From: Paramecium octaurelia
Lineage: Eukaryota > Ciliophora > Oligohymenophorea > Peniculida > Parameciidae
Assembly: GCA_905182995.1 (NCBI GenBank)
Contig: CAJJDP010000095.1
Span: forward strand, 186,001-250,000
Direction: 5' to 3'
DNA length: 64,000 nucleotides
Shown here: piece after piece, positions 62,701-64,000 of the stretch
How the letters are laid out: each line of letters opens with the position of its first letter
Position numbering within the stretch: position 1 is the first letter of the stretch
The notes under the pieces: model-generated
The model's input: only the letters and a program-made list of their open reading frames with translations
The model's database searches: none
Told to the model about the DNA's origin: nothing
Made by a program: the position numbers and the translations under genes

Positions 62701-63809
62701 ATTTATATCAAAATAACAGTATTTTATTTGTTCGCATCGATAATATGGTTCGAAATCACGTTGTAACATGCATTCTTGGTCCAAGTCTACTCTTGACTCC
62801 CCTTCCAGACAGGTGAATTCTTGGGTTTTGTTTGGGATATAGCATTTCCTTGTTTTTGATTTGTAAATTGAACATAACGAATAGCTGAGTTATTTGCATT
62901 AGATCTTATTGTCATCTATAAAGGAAGTAGTAGCCAATAGAGCTGGGGATACTTGTTGGCATCTGCCATTCAAGAATATAACATAATTGGTGTTTTTTTC
63001 GAGGTATTTGCAATAGAGATGATTGACTCCAAAAGTATCTTGAGACAGATTAATCAAAAGGTTGAAATCGTCGTCATCTCTAATGTCAATGGCATTGCAT
63101 CCCAGTCGATATCTGTTGGTTTCGGTCTAATACTTTTGCCCGAACACAAAGGGTTTGAAGATTTGATTTCTGGTATTGCTATTTTATAATAAACTTAAAT
63201 CTTAATCTATTTTTTATGCTGAATTCAATATATATTGATTCACTTCCCACTACAAATCAGGCTCGTAAGTCAACAATTCCCATAAGACTGTGTGATGGAT
63301 GACCAAATAGTTGGTTACATACTGACAAGCATTACTACTGTAATAGACCACATTGAAGTTCTCCTGGATTTTGTTGATATCTTGTCCAGTGACAGTCAGA
63401 CATTGGTTGTTCTCCCATTTACAAATGGAGTGTGGATTCTGTATTGCTAGACACCCGTATCTGTTTAGATTATCGGAGCATTGTTCACTCTCCAAATCCT
63501 TGATTTACTAACATCTTCCATCGAACTTGCCTTTTCATTAACACATTTTTAATACAGTATGCCACTTTAGCGATGCTGGATCCCAATTGGGATGTGCACC
63601 CTATTTTATTGATGTAGATATTGCATCCAATTAGGTAGTTGTCACTTTGCTTACATTATTCAAACACAAAATCCCACATGCCTAATCTGAATCACATACT
63701 TACAATAAACTTATTCACTTGAAATGCATTCCGAGTATGTTTGATGTTCTAAACATTTATCTATCAGACCAAGCGTACTTTAGCATAAAAATAATAAATA
63801 AACAATCAT
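56764..63809 (-). CDS. giant cysteine-rich surface antigen (about 2330 aa)
   Basis: Immobilisation/surface antigen type protein that coats the cell and cilia. ATG at 63807-63809, TGA at 56764-56766. Two introns near the 5' end, 22 nt (63682-63703) and 25 nt (63531-63555), bring the total to 2333 codons; a third, 30-nt candidate lies at 62247-62276 (GTAAAT..TTTTAG, in frame either way). Signal peptide MIVYLLFLCQSTLG; hydrophobic C-terminus HLLLPLVIMLYL typical of a GPI-anchor signal. In between, hundreds of regularly spaced Cys with the family's C-x-W and W....C motifs (CKWENNQC, CQWIHNQC, CIWDTDKGC, CEWNNNQC) make up the repeated PSA-type domains. Size fits the 250-300 kDa class. In Paramecium such genes are expressed one at a time in a mutually exclusive way; whether this copy is active cannot be seen. 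No central tandem repeat of high identity was noticed. Confidence 0.93.
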
Positions 63810-63918
63810 CATATTATTATAATAATAATTATACAATAATCATTCCAATAATCATTGAATTCATTTGGATCTAAAAAATTGGCATGTATTCATTTACAAT
63901 TTAATATATCTAGAAACC

Positions 63919-64000
63919 ATGAACGAAGACGAATCCACTTCATTCCATCAATTGTCAGCAAATGACAGAGCATCCAATTTACAATACATGTAAACTTGGT
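63919..64000 (+). CDS. start of a gene running off the right edge (27 aa visible)
   Basis: ATG 63919 opens MNEDESTSFHQLSANDRAS and continues without TGA to the end of the window. Divergent from the surface antigen gene, whose start is 109 bases away. Acidic, polar start; nothing more can be said. Confidence 0.5.

Overview
This is ciliate macronuclear DNA, almost certainly Paramecium (P. tetraurelia or a close sibling). In every gene I could follow, TAA and TAG fall inside the reading frame where glutamine fits and TGA is the only stop. About 65 introns could be inferred. All but one are 20-32 nt, run GT to AG, and are needed to keep frames free of TGA. Genes are packed on both strands with gaps of tens to a few hundred bases, and the gaps are very AT-rich. 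Two Paramecium hallmarks are present: a trichocyst matrix protein and a giant cysteine-rich surface antigen. All reading was by eye. Each spliced gene was checked only by requiring that exon lengths sum to a multiple of three and that no TGA lies in frame.

Layout. 1-5.2 kb: the 3' part of a cytosolic HSP70 gene, two small unknown genes and a SAM methyltransferase. 5.4-11 kb: one very long gene for a bridge-like lipid transfer protein (BLTP2/Hobbit/SABRE/FMP27 family). 11.4-18.4 kb: a decaying gene, dynein light chain p28, an unknown seven-intron gene, a hybrid histidine kinase and a cyclic-nucleotide-binding protein. 18.8-22.4 kb: a 70-residue KGD4/MRPS36-like protein, a heat shock factor and a tandem UBA-like protein. 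22.7-23.3 kb: a cluster of about seven box C/D snoRNAs on the minus strand. 23.5-30 kb: a CLEC16A homologue, a second heat shock factor, a DZIP1-like zinc-finger protein and a MADS-box factor. 30.3-34.5 kb: a trichocyst matrix protein inside an assembly duplication, then a coiled-coil gene. 34.9-47.5 kb: two small unknown genes, a TEY-type MAP kinase, a MORN-repeat protein, an ALDH3-like dehydrogenase, a small candidate prenylated protein, two long coiled-coil proteins and several unknowns. 47.5-51.2 kb: two arginyltransferase (ATE1-like) genes in tandem. 51.3-56.7 kb: a Gln/Lys/Glu-rich protein inside a second assembly duplication, and two unknown genes. 56.8-63.8 kb: a 2.3-thousand-residue surface antigen. 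The start of another gene lies at the right edge.

Themes. Several genes point to cilia and cortex (p28, DZIP1-like, MORN protein, trichocyst matrix protein, surface antigen) and several to regulation (two heat shock factors, MADS factor, MAP kinase, hybrid histidine kinase, cyclic-nucleotide-binding protein). No operon logic is expected or seen. The two single N characters (31716 and 52646) are each flanked by exact direct repeats of 1375 and 1349 bp. These are best read as overlapping contig ends that were never merged, so the copies should not be counted as extra genes.

The most interesting non-protein signal is the snoRNA cluster. Five of its units carry 10-13 nt complementarity to conserved stretches of large-subunit rRNA placed as C/D guides require.
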